64,000 bases of DNA from Anaerotruncus rubiinfantis (GCF_900078395.1 NZ_FKLA01000009.1:409305-473304), one strand, 5' to 3'. Numbered from the stretch's first letter, positions 8,089 to 17,606 are shown. Numbers and translations: made by a program. Notes: generated from the letters alone by a model not told the origin.

Positions 8089-8357
8089 GAGAGGATGAGT
8101 AAATTTAGAAACTTGAAAACAAAAATAAATGTATTTATGAAATTAAAAATTTAAAAAAAGAAACAAAAGATAGAAACAATTGAAAAGTGTGGTATTTTTT
8201 GACGAATAATAGGATAAAATGCACAATAAAATTCCATTTATCCATGAATGTCACATGAAAGTTTTTGCAATTCCGTCAATTGCAAATGAAATGTAAAGAT
8301 TATATACTTTTAAGAAACAAGAGAGGAAACTGCGCGTCAAGAGGAAATAAAACGAAC

Positions 8358-9455
8358 ATGAGCAAGCAGCAAAAAAGAAATGTTTCTATCTATGATATTT
8401 CGGAAAAAACCGGGTATTCCGTTGCAACGGTTTCTCGGGTGCTCAGCGGAAGCGATTACCCGGTCAACGCGCAGACCAAGGCTCAGATTCTGGATTGTGC
8501 GCATGCCTTCAATTATGTGCACCGCAGCCGCAAGGCGATCACCCGCTCCACGCCCATCGAGATTGGCGTAATCCTTCCAACCTGTGTCAACCCGTGGTAC
8601 TCCCAGATCGCCCAGGGGATCGTCCTCGCCGCCCAGAACGACAATATGCGCGCCTGTTTCTGCTATTCTTCCCGCAATGCCGAACAGGAAAAAGAATATG
8701 TGAAAGTCCTGCTGCAAAAAAAGGTGCGGGGCCTGATCGTTTCAACCAGCATGAAGGATCTGTCCTACTGGGAAGCGTTGGCGGAAAAAGGAGTTCCGGT
8801 GGTGCTGGTGGATCAGAACTCCAAGGTGTCAAAATGCAGCCGGGTGACAGTGGACCAGACCAAAAGCGCCATCATGGCGGTGGATTACCTCGTGAACATG
8901 GGCCATCGCAAGATTGCCCTGATTTCCACGCCGCTTACCAAGCTTACCCGCAAAGAGGTCTACCATGGCTATAAGATGGGGATTCTGCATAACGAGCTGG
9001 AGTGGCGCGGCGATTATGTCATCGTCCTGCAGGAGGATGAAACCGATTCCTATGAAAACTTTGAATTCGAAAGCGGGCGCAAACTGGCGCAGATGTGTCT
9101 GCAGCTTCCGGACCGGCCGACCGCGCTGCTTGCCGTGAATGATATGACCGCGATCGGCGCGATCCAGTACCTGGTCAACGAAGCGGCCCTGCGGGTGCCG
9201 AAAGATATGTCCATCATCGGCATTGACAATATTGAGATGGCAAAAGTGATGAACCCGCCGCTCACCACCGTCTCGCTCCCGTCGATCGAAATCGGCCAGA
9301 TGGCGGTGCGGCTGCTGAGCGACAGCATCAGCCGCAAAGACGGATGCAGTTTTTCCCTGTCGATGGAACCGGAATTGGTCATCCGGGGTTCTGTGAAGGA
9401 GTGCAAGCCCCAGGAAATATTTAAGGAGGTCGTACATTATGGAAACGATTATTGA
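8358..9455 (+). CDS. LacI-family transcriptional regulator
   Basis: A 365-residue regulator. The N-terminal helix-turn-helix and hinge read SIYDISEKTGYSVATVSRVL, typical of the family. The rest is a periplasmic-binding-like sugar sensor with ITEIGV-like first strand (IEIGVILPT), the LLAVNDMTAIGAIQYL region and the IIGIDNIE strand. ATG 8358 is chosen because it puts the HTH at the usual distance from the N-terminus; an open frame upstream to 8265 has no family similarity. Its 3' end overlaps the second nagB-like gene by 17 bases, so it probably heads an operon and may be autoregulated through the upstream inverted repeat. Confidence 0.92.
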   Translation: MSKQQKRNVSIYDISEKTGYSVATVSRVLSGSDYPVNAQTKAQILDCAHAFNYVHRSRKAITRSTPIEIGVILPTCVNPWYSQIAQGIVLAAQNDNMRACFCYSSRNAEQEKEYVKVLLQKKVRGLIVSTSMKDLSYWEALAEKGVPVVLVDQNSKVSKCSRVTVDQTKSAIMAVDYLVNMGHRKIALISTPLTKLTRKEVYHGYKMGILHNELEWRGDYVIVLQEDETDSYENFEFESGRKLAQMCLQLPDRPTALLAVNDMTAIGAIQYLVNEAALRVPKDMSIIGIDNIEMAKVMNPPLTTVSLPSIEIGQMAVRLLSDSISRKDGCSFSLSMEPELVIRGSVKECKPQEIFKEVVHYGNDY

Positions 9456-10170
9456 GAAAAGCGCTGAGCAGCTGGGAAAAACCGCTGCGAGGCTGATTGC
9501 AGACCGTCTCAACGCGGCCATCGCGGAGCGCGGCCATGCCCGGATCGTACTTTCCACAGGCGCGTCGCAGTTTACCACCTTCGAGGCGCTCATCAAGGAG
9601 GATGTCGACTGGTCCAAAGTGACGATGTTCCATCTGGATGAATATATCGACCTCGATGAGACCCATCCGGCCAGCTTCAAAAAATACCTCAAGGAACGCT
9701 TTCTGGCGTTTGTGAATGTCGGAGAGGTGGTTTTTGTGGATGACGGTTCGCACGACACCGAAAAGAATATCCGGCGCCTCACTGAGGAAATCCGCAAAGA
9801 GCCGGTGGATATCGGTGTGATCGGCATTGGGCAGAACGCCCATATCGCGTTCAACGACCCGCCGGCGGACTTTGAGAGCCAGGAGGCCTATTTTGTGGTC
9901 TCGCTCGATGACCGCTGCAAGCGCCAGCAGGTCAGTGAAGGCTGGTTTGCGGATATCGGCGCGGTCCCCAAGGTGGCGATCACTATGACCCCCAACCAGA
10001 TCATGTCCTGTAAATGCATCGTTTCCCCGGTGCCGCACGAAGTGAAGGCGGAAGCGGTCGCGCGGGTGCTTGGCGCCAAACAGACCGACCCGATGATCCC
10101 GGCCACGCTGCTCAAGGAGCACCCGGACTTCTATCTCGTGCTCGACGAAGCTTCCGCCTCCCGTCTATGA
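9439..10170 (+). CDS. NagB-family sugar-phosphate deaminase/isomerase, copy 2
   Basis: A 243-residue NagB-family protein with a perfect AAGGAGG site inside the end of the lacI gene. The motif FHLDEY (64-69) is present. The active-site stretch reads GIGQNAHIAFNDPP around His135: Ala replaces the usual Gly before the histidine, and Asp replaces the Glu of HIAFNEP. This suggests an altered substrate or activity. It differs clearly from copy 1 on the opposite strand. Its stop overlaps the next ABC gene start (ATGA), so it is translationally coupled to an export-type ABC operon, an unusual partner for a deaminase. Confidence 0.82.
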   Translation: METIIEKSAEQLGKTAARLIADRLNAAIAERGHARIVLSTGASQFTTFEALIKEDVDWSKVTMFHLDEYIDLDETHPASFKKYLKERFLAFVNVGEVVFVDDGSHDTEKNIRRLTEEIRKEPVDIGVIGIGQNAHIAFNDPPADFESQEAYFVVSLDDRCKRQQVSEGWFADIGAVPKVAITMTPNQIMSCKCIVSPVPHEVKAEAVARVLGAKQTDPMIPATLLKEHPDFYLVLDEASASRL

Positions 10171-11150
10171 ATACGGTGCATGCCAGCGAGCCCGCATTGA
10201 AGGTGGAGGGTCTCACCAAACTGTACGGCGACCGGGCTGCTATCCGGGAGGTTTCCTTCCAGGCGGGCTTTGGCGAGGTGATCGGGCTCATCGGCCACAA
10301 TGGGTCGGGAAAATCCACCACCATGAACATCATCACAGGTTACCTTGCGCCGACCGAAGGTTCGGTGGAGATCGGCGGCCGCAGTATCGTGCAGGACCCG
10401 TCTCGTGCAAAAGCGCAGATCGGCTTTTTGCCTGAAGTGGCGCCCCTCTACCAGGATCTCACGGTGGACGAGCAGCTTTCCTATGCCTGCGGGCTAAAAG
10501 GCATTTCGCGCGGTGAACGCGCGCGGGCGGTGGAAGCGGCGTGCAAACAGGCGGATGTCGCCGGGGTGCGCGGCAGACTCATCAAAAACCTTTCCAAAGG
10601 ATATAAACAGCGGATTGGACTTGCGCAGGCACTGCTCGGAAAGCCGCAGCTTCTGGTGCTGGATGAACCCGCCTCCGGGCTTGACCCCAAACAGATCCTA
10701 GAAATGCGTGAAGTGGTGCGGGAACTGGGGAAGGAACACACGGTGCTCTTCTCATCCCATATTCTTTCGGAGATCACCGCCGTGTCCGACCGCCTGCTGG
10801 TGCTCAGCAACGGCAGGCTGGTGGCGGACGGGACTCCGGAAGAAATCACCGGACGGGTCACGCCGCCCGGCAGGTTTTACTGCGTCGCGCGGGGGGAACC
10901 GCATGCTGTCATGCGGGCCATTGAAGCGCTCCCGGGCGTAAAGAGCTGTGCGCGGCAGGCAGACCAGGACGGGGACCCCGCGTTCCTGATCACGGCCGAA
11001 CCGGATACGGATATCACCGAACCGCTGTTTTACGCGCTTTTTGGGCTGCATTGCCCGATCCGGCAGCTGGCTCCGGTAAAGAGCAGCCTGGAGGAAGCAT
11101 TCTTAGTCCTCACGCAGGACAGACGTTATGAAGATGGAGCACAGACATGA
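10167..11150 (+). CDS. ABC-2-type transporter ATPase (GldA-like)
   Basis: A 327-residue ATPase with Walker A GHNGSGKST (43-51), signature NLSKGYKQR and Walker B LLVLDEP followed by ASGLDP. The C-terminal 100 residues are an accessory region typical of export-type ATPases. It overlaps both neighbours by four bases (ATGA). The next genes encode a membrane subunit, a GldG-like protein and a DUF4340 protein. The same set occurs as GldA/GldF/GldG in Bacteroidetes and as an uncharacterised ABC system in many Firmicutes. The transported substrate is unknown. Confidence 0.88.
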   Translation: MNTVHASEPALKVEGLTKLYGDRAAIREVSFQAGFGEVIGLIGHNGSGKSTTMNIITGYLAPTEGSVEIGGRSIVQDPSRAKAQIGFLPEVAPLYQDLTVDEQLSYACGLKGISRGERARAVEAACKQADVAGVRGRLIKNLSKGYKQRIGLAQALLGKPQLLVLDEPASGLDPKQILEMREVVRELGKEHTVLFSSHILSEITAVSDRLLVLSNGRLVADGTPEEITGRVTPPGRFYCVARGEPHAVMRAIEALPGVKSCARQADQDGDPAFLITAEPDTDITEPLFYALFGLHCPIRQLAPVKSSLEEAFLVLTQDRRYEDGAQT

Positions 11151-11851
11151 GCAGTGTATTTCAAAAGGAACTGAGACAGTATTTTCACGCGGTGAGCGGA
11201 TATGTGTTTCTGGCGATTTTCCTGTTTTTCTGCGGCTATTATTTTGTGCTTGGGAACCTCTTTTCCCAGAACGGGGACATCGGTACCTTTTTTCTTTCAA
11301 TCCTGATGGTGGTGATGTTCCTGCTCCCGCTCATCACCATGCGGGCCTTTGCGGAGGAGCGCAAACTGCGCACCGACCAGCTGCTTTTCACTTCTCCGGT
11401 GGGAATCTCCGGAGTGGTCTGGGGAAAGCTGCTTGCGTCGCTTGCATTTTTCTGCATCGGGCTTGCCGTGACGCTTTCATACGTGGGAATCCTCGCTTGC
11501 TTTGGCCGGTTTGAACCGCTGGCGGTCCTTGGAAACTACTTTGGGATGGTGCTTGCGGCCGCAGCGGTTATCGCGATCGGCATTTTCCTTTCGAGCCTGA
11601 CCGAAAATCAGATTGTCGCCGCGGTGCTGACCTACTGTGTCTGCCTGTCGCTGTGGCTGGTCGATTTTCTGGGGGGCTACGTGAAGGGCGACGGGCTGCG
11701 CGCACTGGTGGCGTACTGCTCCTTCCGGAACCATTTCCGGGAGCTTTCGATGGGAATTTTCAGCCTGTCAAGCGTGGTTTATTATCTGAGCATCACCTTG
11801 CTGTTCCAGTATCTGACGGTACAGGTGCTGGAGAAAAAGAGATGGTCGTAA
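11147..11851 (+). CDS. ABC-2-type transporter permease (GldF-like)
   Basis: A 234-residue membrane protein with about six hydrophobic segments. It starts FQKELRQYFHAVSGYVFL, as in GldF/NosY-type permeases, and carries the conserved RAFAEERKLRTDQLLFTSP loop that follows the second membrane segment in this family. It overlaps the ATPase gene by four bases and is followed after 19 bases by the GldG-like gene. It should form the membrane part of the same complex. Confidence 0.88.
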   Translation: MSSVFQKELRQYFHAVSGYVFLAIFLFFCGYYFVLGNLFSQNGDIGTFFLSILMVVMFLLPLITMRAFAEERKLRTDQLLFTSPVGISGVVWGKLLASLAFFCIGLAVTLSYVGILACFGRFEPLAVLGNYFGMVLAAAAVIAIGIFLSSLTENQIVAAVLTYCVCLSLWLVDFLGGYVKGDGLRALVAYCSFRNHFRELSMGIFSLSSVVYYLSITLLFQYLTVQVLEKKRWS

Positions 11852-11870
11852 AGATGGCGGGTGAGGAAAG

Positions 11871-13274
11871 ATGAAAAAGAAAACTCCGGAAAAGTCCGGT
11901 GCGCGGCGTGTCTGGGCCGCCTCGATGGCCCTGGCGGTCCTGCTCATGGTGCTGGCGAATCTCTGCGCCGCGCTGATGACCGACCGCTTGGGCGCAAAAT
12001 TCGATCTTACGGAAAATAAACTTTATGCGCTTTCGGACACCACCATAGAGATCATCGGGAACCTGGAGACTCCGGTGACCATCCAGGTTTTCAACAACAG
12101 AACGGATTTTTTAATTCTGATCCGGGAGATCCTTGACCGCTACCAGCGCGGGGGCAACATGGTCACCGTGCAGTATGCGGACCCTTATGCCAACCCGCGG
12201 CTGGTGCAAGGCTACAAGGATGAAGGATATGAGATCGGTCTCAACAGTGTGGCAGTCGTTGGCGGCGGACAGAAAAAAGTGTTCGCCATCACCGATCTTT
12301 ACGACATCGATCCCTCCACCCAACAGGTGAATGCCTGCATTGCCGAACAGGTGCTCACGTCGGCAATTTCGGCCGTGGCTGCGGGACACACCAGGCTGGT
12401 GCAGTTCACCGACGGGCATGACGAACGCCCGTCCGCCGGGCTCATGGAAATTTTTGAAAGCAACAACTTTGAAATCCAGCGCACCGCCGTGGCGATCACC
12501 GGGATCGATTCCCGAACCGATCTTCTGGTCATCGCCGCGCCAACCCGCGATTTTGAGGATCGCGAGACGCAGATGATCGGGGATTATCTGCTCGGCGGCG
12601 GCAGGCTGATGGTATTCCTGCCGCCCGCGTCCACCGCCTTTCCAAACCTTACGCAGCTTCTGCGGGAGTGGGGGATCAGCGTTTCGGATGGGGTGGTCCG
12701 CGAACCGCAGCTCTTTATGTACAGCGATCCGGTTAATGTGGCCGCGACCTATGTCGCGCATCCGATCACAGAATTTTTCAGCAAAAACAGGTATTACGTG
12801 GTTTCGCCTTCCTCACGGGCGCTTTCGCAGGAATTCATGCAGATGGGCAGTATTGCCACCCGTCCGGTGCTCACCTCCTCCAGCAAATCCTACGCGAAAT
12901 CCGAAATTGAGACCGGCGACCCGGAAAAGCGGGAAGGCGATGCGGAAGGCCCGTTCCTGCTGGCGGTTACGGCGGAAAGGGACAATGGAACCGACCCGGT
13001 TGCACGAATCTTCTGTATGGGAAGCAGCGGGGTCTATGGGGACGACCTGCTTTCCGCGCGCAGCCTGGCCAACCGGGATCTTCTGATTCAGGCCGCGGGA
13101 TGGCTTGCAGAGGATGAGCCGCTGTTCCATATCCCGGCTAAGAACCTCAACCTCTCCGCGATCGGCATTCTTGATTACCAGGTGGGCATTTTGGGGCTGC
13201 TTCTGATCCTCGTGGTGCCGCTTGCCGTGGTCTGCATCGGCGTTGTGGTCTACCTGCGCAGGAGGCACCTGTGA
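11871..13274 (+). CDS. GldG-family ABC transporter auxiliary protein
   Basis: A 467-residue protein with one membrane anchor near residues 14-36 and a second near the C-terminus (VGILGLLLILVVPLAVVCIG). The large extracytoplasmic region between them starts FDLTENKLYALSD, the usual opening of the GldG/ABC_transp_aux family, and contains the strand TPVTIQVFNNRTD. A segment resembling VQFTDGHDERP matches the family's substrate-like fold. It is part of the ABC operon and has no known catalytic residues. Start ATG 11871 follows GAGGAAAG. Confidence 0.85.
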   Translation: MKKKTPEKSGARRVWAASMALAVLLMVLANLCAALMTDRLGAKFDLTENKLYALSDTTIEIIGNLETPVTIQVFNNRTDFLILIREILDRYQRGGNMVTVQYADPYANPRLVQGYKDEGYEIGLNSVAVVGGGQKKVFAITDLYDIDPSTQQVNACIAEQVLTSAISAVAAGHTRLVQFTDGHDERPSAGLMEIFESNNFEIQRTAVAITGIDSRTDLLVIAAPTRDFEDRETQMIGDYLLGGGRLMVFLPPASTAFPNLTQLLREWGISVSDGVVREPQLFMYSDPVNVAATYVAHPITEFFSKNRYYVVSPSSRALSQEFMQMGSIATRPVLTSSSKSYAKSEIETGDPEKREGDAEGPFLLAVTAERDNGTDPVARIFCMGSSGVYGDDLLSARSLANRDLLIQAAGWLAEDEPLFHIPAKNLNLSAIGILDYQVGILGLLLILVVPLAVVCIGVVVYLRRRHL

Positions 13275-14605
13275 TCCGCGGGGCGCGTTCCCTTTGGGGG
13301 ATGGCAGCGGCAGCGGTGGTGCTGCTGATTTTGACGGCAGTGCTGGCCATGGCCGCCCCGGCGGACGAAAAAACGGCTCCCGCGCGGGAGAACGTCTATG
13401 TGGCCGAAATCCCCATGCAGGAGCTTTATGGGATGGCGCTCAAAAACGGGAATGGCTCTATGGGGATCGCATTGGAAAATGGCGTCCCCGCGCTGCTTGA
13501 TGCTCCCGACAGGGATTTTTCCGCGCAGAAGCTGATGCGGTTTCTGCGGGATTTTTCCTCCCTTCCCGCCCGTCGGGTCACCCAGCCGCTGGACCCGGAG
13601 GAATATGGCCTGGACACACCCTCGGCAACCCTTTCGGTCCTTCTGCGTGACGGGACGACTCTGCGCTTTTTGCTTGGGGATCGCTGCCCCATGGGGGGCG
13701 GCAGTTATCTGATGCAGGAAGGACAGGATGGGATCTATCTGATCGATGAAAAACTGGCGGACCGGCTGTGTGCCTCGATGGACGATTTCCGCGATTTCAC
13801 CCTGTTCCCCGGGCTCGACCGGGATACCCTCGCGAACCTCGAAACAATCGCGGTCGAACGCGCCGACAGCACCTATCTGCTCGACCGGCTGCCCGATGCG
13901 CAGGTGCCGCTTTTTATGCTGCGCGACCCGTTTGAGGCAACCCTGGAGTGGAGTGCCGTGGATGAAAAAATTCTCGCGCCGCTGCAGACGCTCGAGGCGG
14001 ACGGGTTTGTTTCGCAAGACATCCCGCTGGAGGCCTACGGGCTCGACCGGCCGGAGCTGGCGCTGCATCTCATCTACGACGGGAAGGTCGTTTCGGTGGG
14101 GTTTGCAAAGGCCGGGGATGGAAGATATTACTGCGCCGACCTGAGCGGCACCCGGGTGCTTTCCTGCGGCGCGCAAAGCGTACAGTTCCTTGAAACAGGC
14201 TATACCGAACTGTTCGCCGCGTCCGCCTACCATGCGAGCGCGGCCGAGACGCAGAATATCACCGTCACAGCGTCAGGCCTGCGCCTGAGCATTGACCTGA
14301 ATGGCGAAGGGGAAGGCCTGCGCGGTCAATGCGGTGAGAAGACCTTTTCCCAGATGGAGATGACGAAACTCTTTTCCCGGCTGACCGCTTATCCCATCCT
14401 GCGGGAACTGCCCGCGGACACAAACCTTCCGGCTGAAGGCGGTATTTCGGTGAGCGTCACCGGACGGGATGGCCATTCGGATATCATCCGGCTGCTTGCA
14501 CTGGGGCAGGAAGTTGCGGTTGTGATAAATGGCCAGGCAAACTTTTCGACCTATCCCCTTGTGCTGGAGGAGATCGAGTCGGCTCTGCGGCACGCTCTGC
14601 AATGA
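13271..14605 (+). CDS. DUF4340 domain-containing membrane-anchored protein
   Basis: A 444-residue protein with one N-terminal membrane anchor (MAAAAVVLLILTAVLAMA) and a long outer region. Repeated modules follow the DUF4340 pattern: PLDPEEYGLDTPSATLSVLLRDG and, later, PLEAYGLDRPELALHL, each followed by a strand pair with LLGDR- or VGFAK-like ends. It starts with GTG 13271 overlapping the gldG-like stop, with AGGAGG just upstream. DUF4340 genes commonly follow GldG-like genes, so it probably belongs to the same surface complex. Its function is unknown. Confidence 0.82.
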   Translation: MIRGARSLWGMAAAAVVLLILTAVLAMAAPADEKTAPARENVYVAEIPMQELYGMALKNGNGSMGIALENGVPALLDAPDRDFSAQKLMRFLRDFSSLPARRVTQPLDPEEYGLDTPSATLSVLLRDGTTLRFLLGDRCPMGGGSYLMQEGQDGIYLIDEKLADRLCASMDDFRDFTLFPGLDRDTLANLETIAVERADSTYLLDRLPDAQVPLFMLRDPFEATLEWSAVDEKILAPLQTLEADGFVSQDIPLEAYGLDRPELALHLIYDGKVVSVGFAKAGDGRYYCADLSGTRVLSCGAQSVQFLETGYTELFAASAYHASAAETQNITVTASGLRLSIDLNGEGEGLRGQCGEKTFSQMEMTKLFSRLTAYPILRELPADTNLPAEGGISVSVTGRDGHSDIIRLLALGQEVAVVINGQANFSTYPLVLEEIESALRHALQ

Positions 14606-14608
14606 CCG

Positions 14609-14638
14609 GTAATGACAGGCCAAACGGGCCTGTATTAC
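14609..14638 (+). other. Intergenic RNA hairpin
   Basis: GTAAT-G-ACAGGCC pairs with GGCCTGTATTAC around a short loop, leaving one bulged base. It lies between the DUF4340 stop and the next TRAP gene. No T-run follows, so termination is uncertain and the TRAP genes could be co-transcribed. Confidence 0.45.
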
Positions 14639-14663
14639 GATATAAACAAGGAGGAAATGAAAA

Positions 14664-15728
14664 ATGAAAAAGATCCTATGTGCAATCCTGGCGCTGGCTA
14701 TGATGCTCTCCATAGCTGCATGCGGTTCCAGCAGCGCCCCTGCATCCTCGGCGGCCCCGGCGGCATCCAAGGCGCCCGCGGCATCGGCGCCTGCACCCGA
14801 ACCCGCGGCCGATGCGCCCGCGGGCAAAGCATCTTTTGAACTGAGCATGGCCAACACCCAGCCGGAAGCTGACGTAGAAACCCAGGCCATGATCAAATGC
14901 AAGGAAATCCTCGAGGAAAAAACCAATGGCGACATTGCCTGCACCGTGTATCCAAACTCAGAACTTGGCGACACCGACGACCTGGTTGAACAGGCCGCCC
15001 AGGGCATGTCCGTCATGGTCCCCACCGACCCGGCGAGGCTTGCGGCCTACATCCCGGAGTTCGGCATCCTGCAGATGCCCTACCTGTTCCCGGATCTGAG
15101 CTATCTTGACAAAGTCATGGAAACCGAAACCTACAAAGCGTGGGATCAGGAGTTCCTCAACCACAATGTCAAAGTGCTCGCGGCGAACTGGTATGGCGGC
15201 GCGCGTCACTTTGTCCTGAACAAAGAGATCAATACGCCGGAAGATCTGGCCGGTGTCAAGGTCCGCACAATGAAGAATGCGATCGCCACCGATTCCATCA
15301 ACGCGATGGGCGCTGTCGCAACCCCGATGTCCCAGTCGGAAGTCTATTCCGCGGTGGAACAGAAGGCGCTGGACGGCTGCGAGAACCAGTCCACCTCCAC
15401 TTACGCGCAGCGGTACTATGAAGTGCTGAAGGTCATCAACAAGACCAATCACTTCACCCTGATCGGCGTACCGGTCGTGGGTACCCCGTTCTATGATTCT
15501 CTCTCCCCCGAATACCAGAAGCTGATGGTCGACACCTTCACCGGCGTTGGCCATGACTACCAGGAAATCGGCCTGCAGGAAGAAGCCCGCGTCGAAGCCG
15601 AAATGGAAAAAGAAGGCGTGACCCTGCATGAAGTCGATCAGACCGCGTTCCGTGAACGGACCGAGCCGCTCTATGCAAAGTTCGGTTATGAAGAACTGCG
15701 CGCCCACCTGATGGATGAAATGAAGTAA
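14664..15728 (+). CDS. TRAP transporter solute-binding protein, DctP family
   Basis: A 354-residue lipoprotein (lipobox SIAAC, Cys20) with an Ala/Pro/Ser-rich linker to about residue 55. The mature protein has the family segments FELSMANTQPEAD at the start, the LGDTDDLVEQAAQG helix, the LPYLF-like MPYLFPDL, and the signature LAGVKVRTM, whose Arg normally binds the substrate carboxylate. A VYSAVEQKALDGCENQ segment follows. Start ATG 14664 is preceded by AAGGAGG. It is followed by dctQ and dctM homologues and by a cupin. The ligand cannot be read from sequence. Confidence 0.92.
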   Translation: MKKILCAILALAMMLSIAACGSSSAPASSAAPAASKAPAASAPAPEPAADAPAGKASFELSMANTQPEADVETQAMIKCKEILEEKTNGDIACTVYPNSELGDTDDLVEQAAQGMSVMVPTDPARLAAYIPEFGILQMPYLFPDLSYLDKVMETETYKAWDQEFLNHNVKVLAANWYGGARHFVLNKEINTPEDLAGVKVRTMKNAIATDSINAMGAVATPMSQSEVYSAVEQKALDGCENQSTSTYAQRYYEVLKVINKTNHFTLIGVPVVGTPFYDSLSPEYQKLMVDTFTGVGHDYQEIGLQEEARVEAEMEKEGVTLHEVDQTAFRERTEPLYAKFGYEELRAHLMDEMK

Positions 15729-15744
15729 TATTTGGTACTGCCGC

Positions 15745-15777
15745 GGGGATGCCGGTGCATTCGTAACCGGCGTCCCC
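15745..15777 (+). other. Hairpin between TRAP binding-protein and dctQ genes
   Basis: A 12-bp stem (GGGGATGCCGGT with ACCGGCGTCCCC, one wobble) has a nine-base loop and no T-run. Hairpins at the same position occur in two other TRAP operons here. It may stabilise the binding-protein mRNA. Confidence 0.55.
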
Positions 15778-15818
15778 GGTCTGCCAGAGCGAACGATTTC
15801 CCTTGATGAGGAGGAGCT

Positions 15819-16316
15819 ATGAAAAAGTTTTACAAAACCCTGTGTAAGATTGAAGAATCTATCTGTGGGTTTTTCCTGTGCACCATTGTTGCGCTCGTCT
15901 TTCTCTCGGCGGTTGGCCGGGTGATCAACCATCCGCTGCAATGGTCCATCGATATTTCCCAGTTTTTGCTGGCGTGGACCGCCCTTTTGGGTGCGGATCT
16001 TGGCTATCGCTCAGGCAGCGTTCTGGGAGTTGACATTCTGACGCGGAGATTTCCAACCCGCCAGCAGGCGCTGGTCAAATTGTTGGGGACCCTGCTCATA
16101 GGGGCCCTGTTAATCTCATTTATCTACTTCGGAATCAAATTGAGTTATGAGAACCGCCTGCGGCTGTTCCAGTCAATCCATCTGAGCTATTCCTGGGTGA
16201 CCATCAGCCTTCCTGTGATGTCGTCACTGATGTTGATTTCGGTAGCGGCCGATGCGTGGGATGCCTTCCTGGTGCTCATCGGGAAGAAAGACCAGCTTAT
16301 GAATAGGAGGGCTTGA
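15819..16316 (+). CDS. TRAP transporter small permease, DctQ family
   Basis: A 165-residue membrane protein with four predicted membrane segments (near 15-36, 45-65, 85-110 and 125-150). The family feature between segments one and two is WSIDISQFLLAWTALLGADLGYR. It joins the DctM subunit encoded three bases downstream to the binding protein. Start ATG 15819 follows GAGGAG. Confidence 0.9.
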   Translation: MKKFYKTLCKIEESICGFFLCTIVALVFLSAVGRVINHPLQWSIDISQFLLAWTALLGADLGYRSGSVLGVDILTRRFPTRQQALVKLLGTLLIGALLISFIYFGIKLSYENRLRLFQSIHLSYSWVTISLPVMSSLMLISVAADAWDAFLVLIGKKDQLMNRRA

Positions 16317-16319
16317 CAC

Positions 16320-17606
16320 ATGGCGTTACTTGGTGTTTCTTTTGTAATACTGCTTTTGCTCAATGTACCAATCGCTTTTGTCGTGGCGCTTTCCGGCGTG
16401 GGGTTCTTCCTGAGCCATCCGGAGATCCCGTTTTCGATCACTGTGCAGCGCGTGGTTGCCCAAACCCAGTCATACACCTTCCTGGCAATCCCCTTTTTCA
16501 TCTTCGCAGGCAACCTGATGAACGACAGCGGCATCACCAAGCGGCTGCTTTCGCTTGCAAAGCTGCTGACCCGCAGGATGTACGGCGGGCTCGCGCAGGT
16601 CAATATCCTGATGAGTACGCTGATGGGCGGCATTTCCGGCTCCGCCTGCGCGGATGCCTCAATGGAGGCGCGCATCATCGGTCAGGATATGATTAAAGCG
16701 GGCTACACCAAAGGGTATACGACCGCTGTCACCTGCCTTTCCGCGCTGATCACCGCCACCATCCCGCCCAGTTTGGGGCTGATCATCTTTGGATTTGTGG
16801 GCGGCGTTTCAATTGGCCGGCTGCTGGTCGGCGGCATCATACCGGGCATCCTGATGGCAGTGACCTTGATGACAACGGTTGCCATCACCAGCAAGCGGCG
16901 GCATTTCGAACCGCCGATTCCAGATGCCAAGCGCGCGACGGGCAAAGAAATCCTGCATGCCATCCGGGAATCCCTCTGGGCGCTTTTCTTCCCGATTATC
17001 CTGATCGTCGGAATACGGCTCGGACTGTTTACCCCTTCCGAAGCGGGCGCGTTCGCGGTGGTTTATGCGATCTTCATCGGCAAGTTCGTCTATAAGGAAC
17101 TGCACTGGAAAAACTTTAAGGTCTGCCTGCGCAACGCCTGTGTCGACACCGGCGTAATCATGCTGATCATCTGCATGTCCGGTATTTTCTCCTATGCCAT
17201 AACCTATGTCAAGGCGCCGGCGGTCCTGTCGGAATTCATCCTTGGCATCACGACAAACGTCTACCTGCTGCAGCTCATTATTATGCTGTTCCTGTTTGTG
17301 CTGGGCATGTTTATGGACAGCGATGTGAACACCCTGTTGCTGACGCCGATTTTCCTGCCGATGGTCACCTCGGTCGGAATCGATCCGGTGCACTTTGGCG
17401 TTATGATGGCAACGATTATCACTGTGGGCATCATGACCCCGCCGATCGGTACAGCCTGCTATATCGTCTGCGGAATCCTGGACTGCCCGCTGGAAGAATA
17501 TATCAAAGAATCGGTGCCGTTTTTCCTTGCGGTTCTGTTGGAGTTTGCGGTATTGATCTTCTTCCCGCAGGTGGTATTGTTCCTGCCCAACCTGATCTTT
17601 GGATAA
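16320..17606 (+). CDS. TRAP transporter large permease, DctM family
   Basis: A 428-residue polytopic protein with about twelve hydrophobic segments that carries out sodium- or proton-coupled import. Family landmarks are FLAIPFFIFAGNLMNDSGIT, GGISGSACADA, the ATIPPSLGLIIFG loop, LFTPSEAGAFAVVYA, and the C-terminal GIMTPPIGTACY. It is the last of the dctPQM-type set and is followed after 75 bases by a cupin gene, probably in the same transcript. Confidence 0.93.
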   Translation: MALLGVSFVILLLLNVPIAFVVALSGVGFFLSHPEIPFSITVQRVVAQTQSYTFLAIPFFIFAGNLMNDSGITKRLLSLAKLLTRRMYGGLAQVNILMSTLMGGISGSACADASMEARIIGQDMIKAGYTKGYTTAVTCLSALITATIPPSLGLIIFGFVGGVSIGRLLVGGIIPGILMAVTLMTTVAITSKRRHFEPPIPDAKRATGKEILHAIRESLWALFFPIILIVGIRLGLFTPSEAGAFAVVYAIFIGKFVYKELHWKNFKVCLRNACVDTGVIMLIICMSGIFSYAITYVKAPAVLSEFILGITTNVYLLQLIIMLFLFVLGMFMDSDVNTLLLTPIFLPMVTSVGIDPVHFGVMMATIITVGIMTPPIGTACYIVCGILDCPLEEYIKESVPFFLAVLLEFAVLIFFPQVVLFLPNLIFG

